Source of the DNA: Denitrobaculum tricleocarpae
GTDB taxonomy: Bacteria > Pseudomonadota > Alphaproteobacteria > Kiloniellales > Kiloniellaceae
Direction of reading: 5' to 3'
NCBI RefSeq assembly: GCF_007004665.1
Contig: NZ_ML660067.1
Span: 1 to 63,057, forward strand
Length of the DNA: 63,057 nucleotides
The translations under genes were made by a program, and so were the position numbers. Of this stretch, positions 62,936 through 63,057 are shown piece by piece. The notes under the pieces were generated by a model. That model did not search any database and had not been told where the DNA came from. It saw only the letters and a program-made list of their open reading frames with translations. Within the stretch, counting starts at the first letter, position 1, and the number at the start of each line of letters is the position of its first letter.

Positions 62936-63057
62936 GGTCTGTACTCAATTGGTGCTTTTCGTGACATTGGAACTGTGATTCAAGCTTTCTGATGATAGGA
63001 GGTTTGGATGGGCAGAAAGTTATTTTATCTAAGCGACGAAGAGTGGTCTCGGATCGA
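62935..63057 (+). mobile_element. Left end of an IS5-family insertion sequence
   Basis: GGGTCTGTACTCAATTG (62935-62951) is the terminal inverted repeat, followed by a 56-bp leader and the transposase start. Same orientation as the copy that ends at 123. The window stops inside it. Confidence 0.85.
63008..63057 (+). CDS. IS5-family transposase, N-terminal fragment
   Basis: Sixteen codons from the ATG at 63008 (AGGAGG before it): GRKLFYLSDEEWSRI. The L-SDEEW-x-RI opening is the standard N-terminus of IS5-family (IS427-group) transposases. The gene runs off the window. Confidence 0.85.
   Translation, partial: MGRKLFYLSDEEWSRI

Overview
GC-rich, densely packed bacterial DNA, most likely from an alphaproteobacterium. 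Supporting signs are Irr-type boxes (TTAGAA-N3-TTCTAA) at two catalase genes, GTTC-N7-GTTC LexA boxes, a PccR/ScfR-controlled propionyl-CoA operon, and REP-like palindromes of a type I associate with this class. Both window edges lie inside same-orientation IS5-family insertion sequences, which suggests a contig or segment bounded by IS copies. I see no rRNA, tRNA, CRISPR array, replication or partition gene.

Layout. 1-10.9 kb: IS5 tail, DM13 protein, a thioredoxin-reductase-like flavoprotein with a cyclic-nucleotide-binding domain but no CxxC, divergent oxyR/katG, an HscC-type Hsp70 with a J-like/RDD membrane partner, and an exported metallo-beta-lactamase-fold protein. 11-20 kb: a HEAT-repeat protein, then the main highlight, a four-gene operon with the composition of the dissimilatory iodate reductase locus (AioA-like molybdenum subunit, Tat-exported Rieske subunit, two di-haem peroxidases). 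A Crp/Fnr regulator is divergent from it, and two perfect TTGAT-N4-ATCAA boxes lie between them. 20.2-28.6 kb: an FtsX/HlyD ABC exporter, an NMT1/SsuA-type ABC importer with a sigma-54-like promoter, and a CIA30 protein. 28.6-35.9 kb: REP-like palindromes, an IS110-family element, tspO, a WG-repeat protein, a histidine phosphatase, a DUF427 protein, gnd and small membrane proteins.

35.9-45.7 kb: propionate assimilation operon bioY-pccB-pccA-mcm-prpE with divergent pccR. Biotin uptake is coupled to the biotin-dependent carboxylase, and propionate would run through propionyl-CoA and methylmalonyl-CoA to succinyl-CoA. 45.8-51.2 kb: ArsR/SRPBCC pair, GFA protein, SOS-boxed VOC protein, GST, and an ECF41 sigma factor with its AhpD-like partner and a textbook ECF41 promoter. 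51.3-57.3 kb: secreted proteins, an SOS-boxed DUF4272 protein, and an exported catalase with ankyrin protein (katB-ankB). 57.7-63 kb: VOC protein, YcaQ-like glycosylase, CGNR regulator with azlCD, XRE regulator with a divergent membrane protein, and the start of the second IS5 copy.

Functional theme: iodate reduction is thought to release H2O2, and the window carries two peroxidases inside the operon plus KatG/OxyR and an exported catalase. That fits an organism managing peroxide during alternative respiration, although the physical grouping of these genes may be coincidental.
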